A stretch of DNA of 64,000 nt from assembly GCF_017745275.1 (NCBI RefSeq), contig NZ_JAGHZS010000005.1, forward strand, positions 310,001-374,000, written 5' to 3'. Positions within the stretch are counted from its first letter, which is position 1. Each line of letters begins with the position of its first letter. A program made the translations under genes and the position numbers. The notes below the pieces were generated by a model. That model worked only from the letters and a program-made list of their open reading frames with translations, had not been told where the DNA came from and did not search any database. Shown in pieces: positions 9,487-17,827 of this stretch. The DNA comes from Chitinophaga sp. (GTDB taxonomy: Bacteria > Bacteroidota > Bacteroidia > Chitinophagales > Chitinophagaceae).

Positions 9487-10518
9487 ATGAAAGCTATGAT
9501 TACACTGTTGCTTTGCAGCAGTACCCTTTTTGCACAGTCGCGCTGGCCGGCAGAAAAAGCTAATAAATGGTATCAGCAACAACCCTGGATGACGGGTGCC
9601 AACTTCATTCCCTCTACTGCTGTAAATCAACTGGAGATGTGGCAGGGTGCCACCTTTGATCCGGCTACTATTCAACGGGAACTGGGTTATGCAAAGGCCA
9701 TCGGTTTTAATACGATGCGCGTATATCTCCATCATGTGGCCTGGCAGGAAGATGCCGCGGGGTTTAAAGCGAGGATACAACGGTACCTCGAGATCGCTGA
9801 CGACGATCATATCAAAACCATCTTCGTTTTTTTCGACGACTGCTGGCGGGATCAATACCAGGCAGGTACACAGCCGGCGCCCATCCCGGGAGTGCACAAC
9901 AGTGGCTGGTTAAAAGATCCCGGTGGTTATATCGATACCAACCCTGCATTAATGGATACCTTGCAGTGGTACGTAAAAGATATCCTGACCACCTTCCGGA
10001 AAGATGAGCGTATTGCAATGTGGGATCTTTATAATGAGCCGGGGCATTTTGGTCACGGCGACAAAAGCTGGCCACTCCTGAAAAATGTAGTAGCCTGGGC
10101 AAGAGCCGTGCAGCCAGAGCAACCTATTACTATTGGAATATGGAACAAGGACTTTGTGGCTTTTAACCAGTTCCAGCTGGAGAATTCCGATGTCATCACG
10201 TTTCATAATTACCGGGACACCGCTTCGTTATTAGCCGCCATAGATACGTTGAAAACCTATCAACGGCCTGTGGTCTGTACGGAGTACATGAAACGGCCCA
10301 ATAACAGCACTTTTATTACGCATTTACCCATCTTCAAAGCGAATAACATTGGTGCTATCAACTGGGGATTGGTAGCAGGTAAAACACAAACCAATTACCC
10401 GCAGGGAAATAAAGGAGGTGAACCCGAGCCCGCAATTTGGTATCATGATATTTTCCGGCCTGATGGATCGCCGTTTGATGAAAATGAAATTGTTTTCATC
10501 AAACAAATGAATGAATAG
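9487..10518 (+). CDS. GH5-like glycoside hydrolase, secreted
   Basis: The 343-residue product starts with a short signal peptide (about 1-17, ending LFAQ). The rest fits a clan GH-A TIM barrel: the acid/base glutamate lies in LYNEPG (E184) and the likely nucleophile in CTEYM (E266), after beta-strands 4 and 7. A W-rich stretch (AINWGL near residue 297) would form the substrate cleft. Length is typical for a single-domain enzyme. The family is commonly annotated as cellulase or mannanase-like, but the specific sugar cannot be read here. The AlkD-like gene follows after 26 bases and may be co-transcribed. Confidence 0.8.
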   Translation: MKAMITLLLCSSTLFAQSRWPAEKANKWYQQQPWMTGANFIPSTAVNQLEMWQGATFDPATIQRELGYAKAIGFNTMRVYLHHVAWQEDAAGFKARIQRYLEIADDDHIKTIFVFFDDCWRDQYQAGTQPAPIPGVHNSGWLKDPGGYIDTNPALMDTLQWYVKDILTTFRKDERIAMWDLYNEPGHFGHGDKSWPLLKNVVAWARAVQPEQPITIGIWNKDFVAFNQFQLENSDVITFHNYRDTASLLAAIDTLKTYQRPVVCTEYMKRPNNSTFITHLPIFKANNIGAINWGLVAGKTQTNYPQGNKGGEPEPAIWYHDIFRPDGSPFDENEIVFIKQMNE

Positions 10519-10544
10519 TTATATTGCCATCAAATGGCAAGCAT

Positions 10545-11144
10545 ATGTTATCTGCTATTATTGCTGACCTGAAAAAGACCGAACATGGTTTCAAGCATAT
10601 CATGGAAGCCGGCGATAAAATCATTGCAGCAGAAAAAGGAGATCACCTGAAAACAGCCACCGCTTTGATCGGCGGGGAGAGTTACCAGGAGAGGATGCTG
10701 GGCGTATATATGTTAAGCCTGTTATCGCCGGAAAATGAAAAGGCTTTACAGTTACTCAAAACCAGGGTGGTGACCGACGATAACTGGCGGGTACAGGAAA
10801 TGCTGGCCAAAGCTATCGACTATTACTGCAGTGTGATCGGCTATGAGGCTACGTTGCCGGAAATTAAGTACTGGGCCACGCATAAAGATCCTCTCTTAAA
10901 CAGGGCCGTAGTAGAAGGTTTGCGTATCTGGACCAGTCGGCCTTATTTTAAAACGCATCCGGAGGTGGCTATTGCCCTGATCAGTCAACTGAAATCGAAA
11001 GAGAGTGAATATCTCCGGAAGTCGGTTGGAAATGCTTTAAGAGATATCCGGAAGAAACATAAGGACCTGGTGGATCAGGAAATGAAGAACTGGGACCTTA
11101 CGCAACCGCGTATTGCTTTTGTACACAAGCTGGTGATGAAATAA
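10545..11144 (+). CDS. AlkD-like DNA alkylation repeat protein
   Basis: The 199-residue product is all-helical with HEAT-like repeats. The segments NWRVQEMLAKAIDYYC (about residue 82) and EYLRKSVGNALRDIRKKHKDL (about 160-180) match the AlkC/AlkD family, which binds DNA and excises bulky or cationic alkylated bases without flipping them. I use the ATG at 10545; a TTG at 10524 is also in frame. A small inverted repeat (TTGCCAT-CAA-ATGGCAA) lies just before the start and may affect translation. The gene ends in a strong bidirectional terminator. Confidence 0.75.
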   Translation: MLSAIIADLKKTEHGFKHIMEAGDKIIAAEKGDHLKTATALIGGESYQERMLGVYMLSLLSPENEKALQLLKTRVVTDDNWRVQEMLAKAIDYYCSVIGYEATLPEIKYWATHKDPLLNRAVVEGLRIWTSRPYFKTHPEVAIALISQLKSKESEYLRKSVGNALRDIRKKHKDLVDQEMKNWDLTQPRIAFVHKLVMK

Positions 11145-11190
11145 AAACCGGTTCACGGGCGGCGAAACGCTTTCCATGAACCGGTTTTTT
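11145..11190. terminator. bidirectional rho-independent terminator
   Basis: An 11-bp stem (AAACCGGTTCA paired with TGAACCGGTTT) encloses about 21 bases and is followed by a T run. It separates the convergent genes ending at 11144 and 11210 and carries A and T runs on both sides, so it can act in both directions. Confidence 0.8.
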
Positions 11191-11209
11191 TATCAGGACG
11201 TCTATAAGA

Positions 11210-12439
11210 CTATTCCCAGTATTTATCCCCTTTCTTCATTTTCTCCAGGGTAGATTCGTAGTTCTTTTTCTCATCGCCTTCGGCTTTATTCAGGGCTTTT
11301 TCTTCCCAGGCCAGGGCATCTGCTTTCTTACCGGATTTATACAGCAGGTTAGCATAGGTATCCATGTAAGCAGGAATTTCCTGGTCTTTGAAAGAGCGCT
11401 TGCTCCATTCCAGGGCCTGTTCGATGCACTGCATATCATTACATTTTTCGAAGATGGTCCAGGCATATTCATTCAGCGACTGTGGATCTGCTTTGTGGCC
11501 ATATTTTTTCATATAGGCTACAATGTTAGTCACGGCATTATTGGCATCTTTTATATAGCTGTAATATTGCACTTTTGTTTTCAGGATCAGTTCTTCTGCG
11601 ATAGCAGGATATTTGGCCTGGAGGTTTTTTTCAACACCGGCCCAGTCTGGCGCGCTGTTGTCTTTTTTCATCAGTTGCGGATATACTTCTTCCTTCGCCA
11701 CAATTTCCATTACTTTATTTTCTGCTTTGCCGGCGCCAATTACTTTGTTTACTTTATCGGCGTGGTGCAGGAACATGTCGAAGCCAACATCTTTGCTGCT
11801 GCTGGTGAATTTCTCGATGAAGTCGAGGTTACCCGGTGTATACAGGTTTTTCTGTTGACTCAGGTACAGTTTGGCAATGTCGGAGGCATTTCCCTGGTCG
11901 TATTTATCTAATGCCAGCAAAGCCAGTTGGCGCAGGAAGGCCGTGTCTTTCTGTCCTTTTTTGAATTTATCCAGCTGTGTATAGTATTGGGTGGCTGGCT
12001 GGAGAGAGGCTGCGCATCGCTGGATAAATCCATCTGCATCAGCACCACCTACCTGGCGGTCAACGATATGACCATCCGGCGCAAATACCAGGAAAGTAGG
12101 GTAGGCGCGGATGCTATAGTCTTTTTCAATGGCTTTAGCTGAGGCGTACCAGTTTTTAACGTCTTCATTATCTTTTGCAGTTTGATCCATCTGCACTTTT
12201 ACGCTGATGAATTTGTCGTTCATGAAGCTGCCGACTTTTTCCTGCGGAAAAATATTGGCGGACATATACTTACAGGGGCCACACCACGTGGTAAAGCAGT
12301 CCATGAAGATATACTTGTTTTCCGCTTTGGCTTTGGCCTGTACATCGGCCCAGGAAGTGCCATGTTCGAAATGGATACCCTGGTCCTGCGCTACTGCCAT
12401 GAACGGCAACAGGAAGGAGAGGAGAAATAATTTTTTCAT
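11210..12439 (-). CDS. secreted thioredoxin-fold protein with C-terminal helical repeats
   Basis: The 409-residue product has a signal peptide (1-18, ending AVAQ) and a thioredoxin domain (about 25-150) with the active site TWCGPC (C53-C56), which resembles the DsbD gamma or thioredoxin_7 type. The remainder (about 160-409) is helical with TPR-like segments such as LNEYAWTIFEKC and YMDTYANLLYKSGKKADALAWEEKAL. It probably acts in the periplasm on disulfides, with the repeats binding a partner. It stands alone in a convergent arrangement with the AlkD-like gene. The fold call is secure; its partner is unknown. Confidence 0.85.
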   Translation of the reverse strand: MKKLFLLSFLLPFMAVAQDQGIHFEHGTSWADVQAKAKAENKYIFMDCFTTWCGPCKYMSANIFPQEKVGSFMNDKFISVKVQMDQTAKDNEDVKNWYASAKAIEKDYSIRAYPTFLVFAPDGHIVDRQVGGADADGFIQRCAASLQPATQYYTQLDKFKKGQKDTAFLRQLALLALDKYDQGNASDIAKLYLSQQKNLYTPGNLDFIEKFTSSSKDVGFDMFLHHADKVNKVIGAGKAENKVMEIVAKEEVYPQLMKKDNSAPDWAGVEKNLQAKYPAIAEELILKTKVQYYSYIKDANNAVTNIVAYMKKYGHKADPQSLNEYAWTIFEKCNDMQCIEQALEWSKRSFKDQEIPAYMDTYANLLYKSGKKADALAWEEKALNKAEGDEKKNYESTLEKMKKGDKYWE

Positions 12440-12655
12440 AATGCTGGTTGGATTTTAACCCACTAATTTAAGGTAGTTCAGGAACAAAACCGGCCGCCCC
12501 GGGAAATAATTTAACAAGATAAGTTAGTGTTTAATGCACCGGAGTACGGTGTTCCCGGTGGATCTGTCCATTAGGTTATTGTTAGCAGGACTGTAACTTC
12601 AGCTGGTAGCAGGGCGTTAAACAATATATCTCCCAATATCTAAATTCATTGCTGT

Positions 12656-13072
12656 ATGAAATATTTTTACGTAACAGCCTGTGCATTATTGTTTGTAACC
12701 GGTTTAATGAGTTGTAGAAAAGACGATGATTTATCACTGTCGCCATTGTTAGGAACCTGGGAAGAGGTAGCGCAAACGGGTGTGAATGGCACCATAACCT
12801 ATCGCCCCGGAGAAGGGTTTCGTCTCAAAATGTATAAGGACTACACTTACTTCATGCATACCGGGGGAATAGCAGATGTCACCGGCACCTTTAAATTAGC
12901 CACTGTTGATGTGTCAGAAACTGCGACCGTAAAAGTGATCGACTGGAGCAGTGGCGCGAGTAATAGTTATACATTTATAAGAGATACCCTGGTATTAAAG
13001 CCATTTAGCAGGTATCCCACCAATATTGATGATGAGATATGGGAGATGAAATATGTTCGGAGAGCTAATTAG
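12656..13072 (+). CDS. small lipocalin-like lipoprotein
   Basis: The 138-residue product has a lipoprotein signal peptide ending in LMSC (Cys at about 20) followed by RKDDDLS. The mature part contains LLGTWEEV near residue 32 and a pattern of beta-strands, which is common in the small lipocalin-like domain proteins of Bacteroidota. No catalytic residues are evident. The gene is transcribed alone and ends 27 bases before the heptamer hairpin at 13100. Function unknown. Confidence 0.7.
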   Translation: MKYFYVTACALLFVTGLMSCRKDDDLSLSPLLGTWEEVAQTGVNGTITYRPGEGFRLKMYKDYTYFMHTGGIADVTGTFKLATVDVSETATVKVIDWSSGASNSYTFIRDTLVLKPFSRYPTNIDDEIWEMKYVRRAN

Positions 13073-13099
13073 GTAGAAGCGCTAAAGCACGGATAAATA

Positions 13100-13241
13100 A
13101 AGCAGAAAGCAAAAAGCAGAAAGCAAAAAGCTATTAAAGCGAATGACCGGAGCGAATGGCCAAAGTAAATATTTAAATTAATCATTCGCTCCGGTCATTC
13201 GCTTTAATAGCTTTTTGCTTTCTGCTTTTTGCTTTCTGCTT
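13100..13241. repeat. heptamer-armed hairpin A, perfect 59-bp inverted repeat
   Basis: The left arm (13100-13158) and right arm (13183-13241) are perfect reverse complements over 59 bases, with a 24-base A/T-rich loop. The outer part of each arm is a run of 7-base units: AAGCAGA, AAGCAAA, AAGCAGA, AAGCAAA, AAGCTAT. The inner part holds two GCGAATG blocks. The right arm covers the first two bases of the stop codon of the convergent aldo/keto reductase gene. It can act as a terminator hairpin, but the exact match and 7-base periodicity exceed what a terminator needs. Related elements are at 24571 and 30038. Confidence 0.9.
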
Positions 13242-14277
13242 AATAAAACGCCGGCGGCGGATTCAGCGTAAGATTCTGCCGCTGATGCCAGTATGGATAA
13301 ATGGTAGGCACTTCACTGGCTGCATCCAGTTGTTTCACCTGGTCTGTTGTCAGGTTCCAGCCGGTGGCTCCAAGGTTTTGAATCAACTGTTCCTCGTTAC
13401 GGGCGCCAATGATGATACTGGAAACAGTAGGACGTTGCAGCAACCAGTTAATGGCTATCTGGGCAACTGTTTTGCCGGTTTCGGCGGCAATGGCATCCAG
13501 GGCGTCAATGATATTATAGAAGACATCATCGCGGATAGCAGCTTCCGGCACCGGGCTTCCGCCCTGTGCTACCCGGCCCTGCGGAGGAATAGGACTGTTG
13601 CGGCGGTATTTGCCTCCCAGTTTACCTGCGGCCAGCGGCGACCACACAATAGCGCCAATGTTTTGATCGATGCCCAGTGGCATCAGTTCCCATTCATATT
13701 CACGGTTAGCGAGCGAATAATATACCTGGTGTCCAACATACCGGTTCCACCCATATTTTTCAGCGATGGCCTGAGATTTCATCAGGTGCCAGCCGGAAAA
13801 ATTGGAGGCAGCGATGTAGCGCACTTTACCGCTCTGAATTAAATCATCCAGTACCCGCAAGGTTTCTTCTACGGGTGTTACGCCATCAAAGCCATGCATG
13901 TGATAGATATCGATATAGTCAGTGCCATGGCGTTTCAAACTGCCCTCTATTTGTTTCAGTATATGAAAACGGGAAGAGCCCTGGTTGTTAGGTCCTTTGC
14001 CAAACGGGAAGGTGGATTTGGTGGAGAGCAGGAGCTGATCTCTTTTGCCGGCGATGGCCTTACCCAGGATTTCTTCTGAAAGCCCTTCAGAATAAACATC
14101 GGCCGTATCGAAGAGATTCACCCCGGCATCCAGGCATAAATTTACCAGCCGGGTGGCTTCTGTTACCTGGGTGCTGCCCCAGGCTTTAAAAAAATCATTG
14201 CCTCCGCCAAAGGTGGCGGTACCAAAGCTAAGCACCGGTACCTGTAGACCGGATGCACCTAATTGTCTGTATTCCAT
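13240..14277 (-). CDS. aldo/keto reductase
   Basis: The 345-residue product is a full-length AKR TIM barrel. The tetrad residues can be placed in LFDTADVYSEG (Asp and Tyr near residues 58-63), LLSTKS (Lys near 87) and IYHMHGFD (His near 129). The NADPH phosphate-binding end with SSIIIGARNEEQL is at about 285-300. It reduces aldehydes or ketones in the cytoplasm. The divergent AraC gene starts 95 bases away and probably controls it. Its stop codon lies in the right arm of hairpin A. The physiological substrate is not evident. Confidence 0.92.
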   Translation of the reverse strand: MEYRQLGASGLQVPVLSFGTATFGGGNDFFKAWGSTQVTEATRLVNLCLDAGVNLFDTADVYSEGLSEEILGKAIAGKRDQLLLSTKSTFPFGKGPNNQGSSRFHILKQIEGSLKRHGTDYIDIYHMHGFDGVTPVEETLRVLDDLIQSGKVRYIAASNFSGWHLMKSQAIAEKYGWNRYVGHQVYYSLANREYEWELMPLGIDQNIGAIVWSPLAAGKLGGKYRRNSPIPPQGRVAQGGSPVPEAAIRDDVFYNIIDALDAIAAETGKTVAQIAINWLLQRPTVSSIIIGARNEEQLIQNLGATGWNLTTDQVKQLDAASEVPTIYPYWHQRQNLTLNPPPAFY

Positions 14278-14336
14278 CTGAGATGATTTTATATGTTAAG
14301 CTGCAACAAAGGTGAGGGAAAGATGGGACGTAGCGG

Positions 14337-14368
14337 TTGTAAATTTAAAGCATATAATTGTATTTTTG
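14337..14368 (+). promoter_or_regulatory. Bacteroidota-type promoter for the AraC gene
   Basis: A TTG at 14337-14339 and TATTTTTG at 14361-14368 match the -33/-7 consensus (TTG, about 20 bases, TAnnTTTG). The -7 box ends only four bases before the ATG at 14373, so the transcript should have almost no leader. On the opposite strand CACCTTTG near 14305-14312 is a candidate -7 box for the divergent reductase. Confidence 0.55.
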
Positions 14369-14372
14369 TGAG

Positions 14373-15215
14373 ATGAAGAAATTGAAGCAGTTCGATACGC
14401 TGGTTATTCATGCGTTTGAAGAAGCAGTATTTCACCTGCCGGTTCATAGTCATACGTATTATGAGATCGTGTATATCTTTAAAGGCAGTGGTATTCATCA
14501 TCTCAATAATAACCAGCTTCCCTATAAAGCAGGCGACCTGTTTCTGATTGCGCCGGAAGACGAACATTATTTCGATATCAGTAAAACTACCCGTTTCGCT
14601 TTCATTAAATTTACCGATAGCTATTTCAGCACCAAAAGTCACCTGGCGCCAGATGCTTTCCTGATGGGCAAGCCCGAGGCTATGATGCGGCATAAGCTGC
14701 TGAAAGAGGTGAAGCTAACCCTGGAGGAGCCCTGCAAAACCATTTTGCGTAATACCATTGAAAGTATTGTGGCGTATAACTGCCGCCAGGACGTAGCTAC
14801 GTCACCGTTAGTATATTACCAGATCCTTTCCGTGTTTGGGTTGGTGAAGGAGGCTGTTTCCAGGCTGGATATCCGCATCGATCACGGTGCACCGGATAAA
14901 GAAGCCCTTATCTCTTATATTCACCAGCATATTTATGAACCGGAAAAAATCCAGGTGAAAAATATTGCTGCGCACTTTAACATTGCTGTCAATTACTTCA
15001 GTGCCTGGTTTAAAAGGAATTTTGACATCAGCTACCGGGAGTATGTCAACTGCTACCGCACGAAGCTGATAGAAAAAAGAATTACCTGCGGACAGCTAAC
15101 GTTGAAACAAATCTCCGCCGAATTTGGCTTTGCTGATGAAAGTCACCTGTCGCATTTTTTCAAAAGCCGGCATAAGATGACGCCGGTGTCTTTCCGCCGT
15201 AAATCGGAAAAGTAG
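14373..15215 (+). CDS. AraC-family transcriptional regulator
   Basis: The 280-residue product has an N-terminal cupin-like sensing domain (HLPVHSHTYYEIVYIFKGSG near residue 20) and a C-terminal pair of helix-turn-helix motifs (about 185-280, with VKNIAAHFNIAVNYFSAWFKRNF and LKQISAEFGFADESHLSHFFK). I use the ATG at 14373 because a near-consensus promoter ends just before it; a TTG at 14358 is in frame but lies upstream of the -7 box. It is divergent from the aldo/keto reductase and likely regulates that gene in response to a small molecule. Confidence 0.9.
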   Translation: MKKLKQFDTLVIHAFEEAVFHLPVHSHTYYEIVYIFKGSGIHHLNNNQLPYKAGDLFLIAPEDEHYFDISKTTRFAFIKFTDSYFSTKSHLAPDAFLMGKPEAMMRHKLLKEVKLTLEEPCKTILRNTIESIVAYNCRQDVATSPLVYYQILSVFGLVKEAVSRLDIRIDHGAPDKEALISYIHQHIYEPEKIQVKNIAAHFNIAVNYFSAWFKRNFDISYREYVNCYRTKLIEKRITCGQLTLKQISAEFGFADESHLSHFFKSRHKMTPVSFRRKSEK

Positions 15216-15289
15216 ACGGCACAAAAAAAATAGGGCCGTTTTGAAATTATTCCTATATTTATGTAACTGATTACGTAATTGACTACAAT

Positions 15290-16243
15290 ATGGAATTCTT
15301 TAATAAAACCGGTAAAGCAGCGCTAGGCAGCAGACTGCGTATGTTAACGGAAACCATCACCGAAGGGGCTGCCCGGATCTACGAATTATACGACACCCGC
15401 TTACAGCCCAAATGGTTCCCCGTATTCTACGTGTTATCAGAGGGCGAAGAGAAAACCATCACCGCCATCGCCAAAGAAATAGGGCATTCCCATCCTTCTG
15501 TCAGCAAAATAATTGGAGAAATGAAGAAGCAGGGACTGGTAGTGGAGAAAAAAGATAAAACAGATGGCAGGCGGAACATGGTTCGCCTCACTAAAAAAGG
15601 CACGGATATTAACGTCAAACTTGCTGATCAGCTTATCGATGTAGGGAACGCTATTGAAGCTATTTCCGCGCAAACGGCCCACGACCTCTGGAAAGCGATC
15701 GAAGAATGGGAATACCTGCTGGAGCAGCGATCGCTGTTAGACCGTGTGAAAGAACAGCAAAAGAAGCGGGAAGCCGCCAGGGTGCAGATCGTTGACTACC
15801 GACCGGAATATAAAACGGCCTTCCGCGAGTTGAACGTGGAATGGATTTCCAAATACTTTAAGATGGAGGAAATGGATTATAAATCGTTGGATAACCCCGA
15901 CGGCTATATCCTGAAAAAAGGAGGGCATATTTTTGTGGCCCTCTATAACAATGAACCCGTTGGGGTTTGCGCCCTGGTAAAGATGGACGATCCGGACTAC
16001 GATTACGAGATGGCTAAAATGGCAGTATCTCCCAAAGCCCAGGGAAAAAGTATAGGATGGCTACTGGGGCAAGCCATTGTGCAAAAAGCGATTGAATTAG
16101 GTGCGCGCAATATTTACCTGGAAAGTAATACCATCCTGAAGCCTGCCATCAGCCTGTATGAGAAGCTGGGCTTTAAAAAAGTAGGCGGGCGCCCAACGCC
16201 TTATGAACGGGCCAACATACAAATGGAACTACCACTTAAATAA
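15290..16243 (+). CDS. MarR-type regulator fused to GNAT acetyltransferase
   Basis: The 317-residue product has a MarR winged-helix domain (about 1-145; recognition helix region GHSHPSVSKIIGEMKKQGL) joined by a KEQQKKREAAR linker to a GNAT N-acetyltransferase domain (about 160-317; acetyl-CoA loop around SPKAQGKSIGWLLGQ, then NIYLESNTILKPAISLYEKLGF). The fusion suggests one protein that binds DNA and acetylates a small molecule or protein. Similar fusions are known in several phyla, though roles are mostly undefined. It is monocistronic and ends at a good terminator. Confidence 0.9.
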   Translation: MEFFNKTGKAALGSRLRMLTETITEGAARIYELYDTRLQPKWFPVFYVLSEGEEKTITAIAKEIGHSHPSVSKIIGEMKKQGLVVEKKDKTDGRRNMVRLTKKGTDINVKLADQLIDVGNAIEAISAQTAHDLWKAIEEWEYLLEQRSLLDRVKEQQKKREAARVQIVDYRPEYKTAFRELNVEWISKYFKMEEMDYKSLDNPDGYILKKGGHIFVALYNNEPVGVCALVKMDDPDYDYEMAKMAVSPKAQGKSIGWLLGQAIVQKAIELGARNIYLESNTILKPAISLYEKLGFKKVGGRPTPYERANIQMELPLK

Positions 16244-16251
16244 ACCACAAC

Positions 16252-16277
16252 AGGCCTCTCTTACAGGAGGCCTTTTT
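16252..16277 (+). terminator. rho-independent terminator
   Basis: AGGCCTC pairs with GAGGCCT across an 8-base loop and is followed by TTTTG. It lies nine bases behind the MarR-GNAT stop codon. Confidence 0.75.
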
Positions 16278-16370
16278 GTTTCCTCCAAAGTACTGGTGAT
16301 TATTAAAACTGCGCCGTATATTAGTACCTGAGAACTATCCACGTTATACATCAAATAAAAACTCAGGAAC

Positions 16371-17633
16371 ATGATTTCACCCGAACAGGAAACATTCCAG
16401 ACGGCTACACATTCCACCACGTTATTACCCGCCAGATTCACGGAAAAGAAATACGTTATTACGCTGATCTTCGTCACCTCGCTGTTTATGTGCTGGGGTA
16501 TTGCGTTGACCATGGGCGACGTACTGAACAAGCATTTCCAGAATGTATTGCATGTATCTAAATCGCAATCGGGTTTGGTACAGTTCTCTATTTTCGGTGC
16601 TTATGCGCTGATGGGTATCCCGGCAGGATTATTTATTAAGAAGATGGGATACAAAAACGGCGTGTTACTTGGCCTCACCTTATACGCCATGGGCGCCTTT
16701 TTGTTTGTGCCTGCCGCCAATGCGGCTTCCTTCACGGTGTTCCGCATCGCATTGTTTGTGCTGGCCTGCGGCATGGCTACACTGGAAACAGTGGCACATC
16801 CGTTTATGGCGGCATTAGGGGATCAACGTACGAGCGACCAGCGCATCAACTTCGCACAATCGTTTAACGCGGTAGGCGCTATGATAGGTCCTACGCTGGG
16901 TACCCACTTTTTACTCAGCGCAGGCCATGAAGCAGGCGGAGAACTGTTGTCTGTAAAAACATTATACATCTATATCGGCGCGGTGATTGCCGCCATTGCG
17001 GTGGCCTTTGCATTGGTGAAAGTACCGCCGGTAACAGACCCTCACGATGGCGCTGCGGATGCCCCGGTGACAGCCGGCGCCGGCAAAAAATTATTTCAGC
17101 AGAAGCATTTTGTGTGGGCAGTAGTAGCGCAGTTTTTCAATGTGGCCGCACAGGCCGGTACCTGGGCATTCTTTATTAACTATGGCCACGAAATGATGGG
17201 CTTTTCTGATGAAAAAGCCGGCTACTTCATGTTGCCTTTTATGGGCATGATGCTGGCCGGAAGATTTGTAGGTACTGCCTTAATGCGGTTTATAGCGCCC
17301 AACAAATTACTGGCGGCATTTGCGCTGGGAAATATATTGATGTGTTTACTGGTAGCGCAGGGATGGGGCTGGACTTCCTACATTGCACTGCTGATGATTA
17401 ACTTCTTCTTCAGCATCATGTATCCTACTATTTTCAGTCTCGGTTTAAAAGACCTGGGCCCGAAAACGCAGCAGGCATCATCGTTTATCGTGATGGGTAT
17501 GTTTGGCGGCGCTATTTTCCCCTTCATCATGGGGCGCCTGGCGGATACCAATATCGCTACGGCGTACTATCTGCCCATCGTTTGCTATGCGGTGATTTTC
17601 ATCTTCGGATATAAACTATATAAACTCAGGTAG
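16371..17633 (+). CDS. FHS-family sugar MFS transporter (FucP-like)
   Basis: The 420-residue product has twelve predicted membrane helices and the hallmarks of the fucose/glucose-galactose H+ symporter group: LFMCWGIALTMGDVLNKHFQ near residue 40, FGAYALMGIPAGLFIKKMGYK in helix 2-3, and ETVAHPFMAALG in helix 4. It should import a hexose or deoxyhexose across the inner membrane using the proton gradient. No sugar kinase or isomerase gene adjoins it, so the sugar is not known. Confidence 0.9.
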   Translation: MISPEQETFQTATHSTTLLPARFTEKKYVITLIFVTSLFMCWGIALTMGDVLNKHFQNVLHVSKSQSGLVQFSIFGAYALMGIPAGLFIKKMGYKNGVLLGLTLYAMGAFLFVPAANAASFTVFRIALFVLACGMATLETVAHPFMAALGDQRTSDQRINFAQSFNAVGAMIGPTLGTHFLLSAGHEAGGELLSVKTLYIYIGAVIAAIAVAFALVKVPPVTDPHDGAADAPVTAGAGKKLFQQKHFVWAVVAQFFNVAAQAGTWAFFINYGHEMMGFSDEKAGYFMLPFMGMMLAGRFVGTALMRFIAPNKLLAAFALGNILMCLLVAQGWGWTSYIALLMINFFFSIMYPTIFSLGLKDLGPKTQQASSFIVMGMFGGAIFPFIMGRLADTNIATAYYLPIVCYAVIFIFGYKLYKLR

Positions 17634-17715
17634 TTACTGCCGGCCAATAGCAGCATATAACGGGTAAGCGTATATGATCAGATAAATTATAGCCCGGATG
17701 TACGGAAGTTGGAGA

Positions 17716-17748
17716 AAAAGCCGTTCTAATAGGAGCGGCTTTTCTTTT
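17716..17748 (+). terminator. rho-independent terminator
   Basis: AAAAGCCGTTC pairs with GAGCGGCTTTT (one G-T wobble) over a six-base loop, followed by CTTTTG. It closes the MFS transporter transcript. Confidence 0.7.
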
Positions 17749-17827
17749 GCACCAAAACCTGAACAAAGCACTGTCCTGCATTGTTGCTATAGCGTACATT
17801 CAGAGAAGGGCTGTTAAAACGTTTGCT

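Noticed and set aside
10524..10545. TTG start for the AlkD-like gene
   Set aside because: It falls in the short inverted repeat before the ATG and adds seven residues outside the fold.
13100..13158. Heptamer arrays as a CRISPR or simple microsatellite
   Set aside because: The units are 7 bases without spacers, and they occur as mirrored arms of a hairpin with a distinct inner arm, so neither a CRISPR array nor a plain tandem repeat fits.
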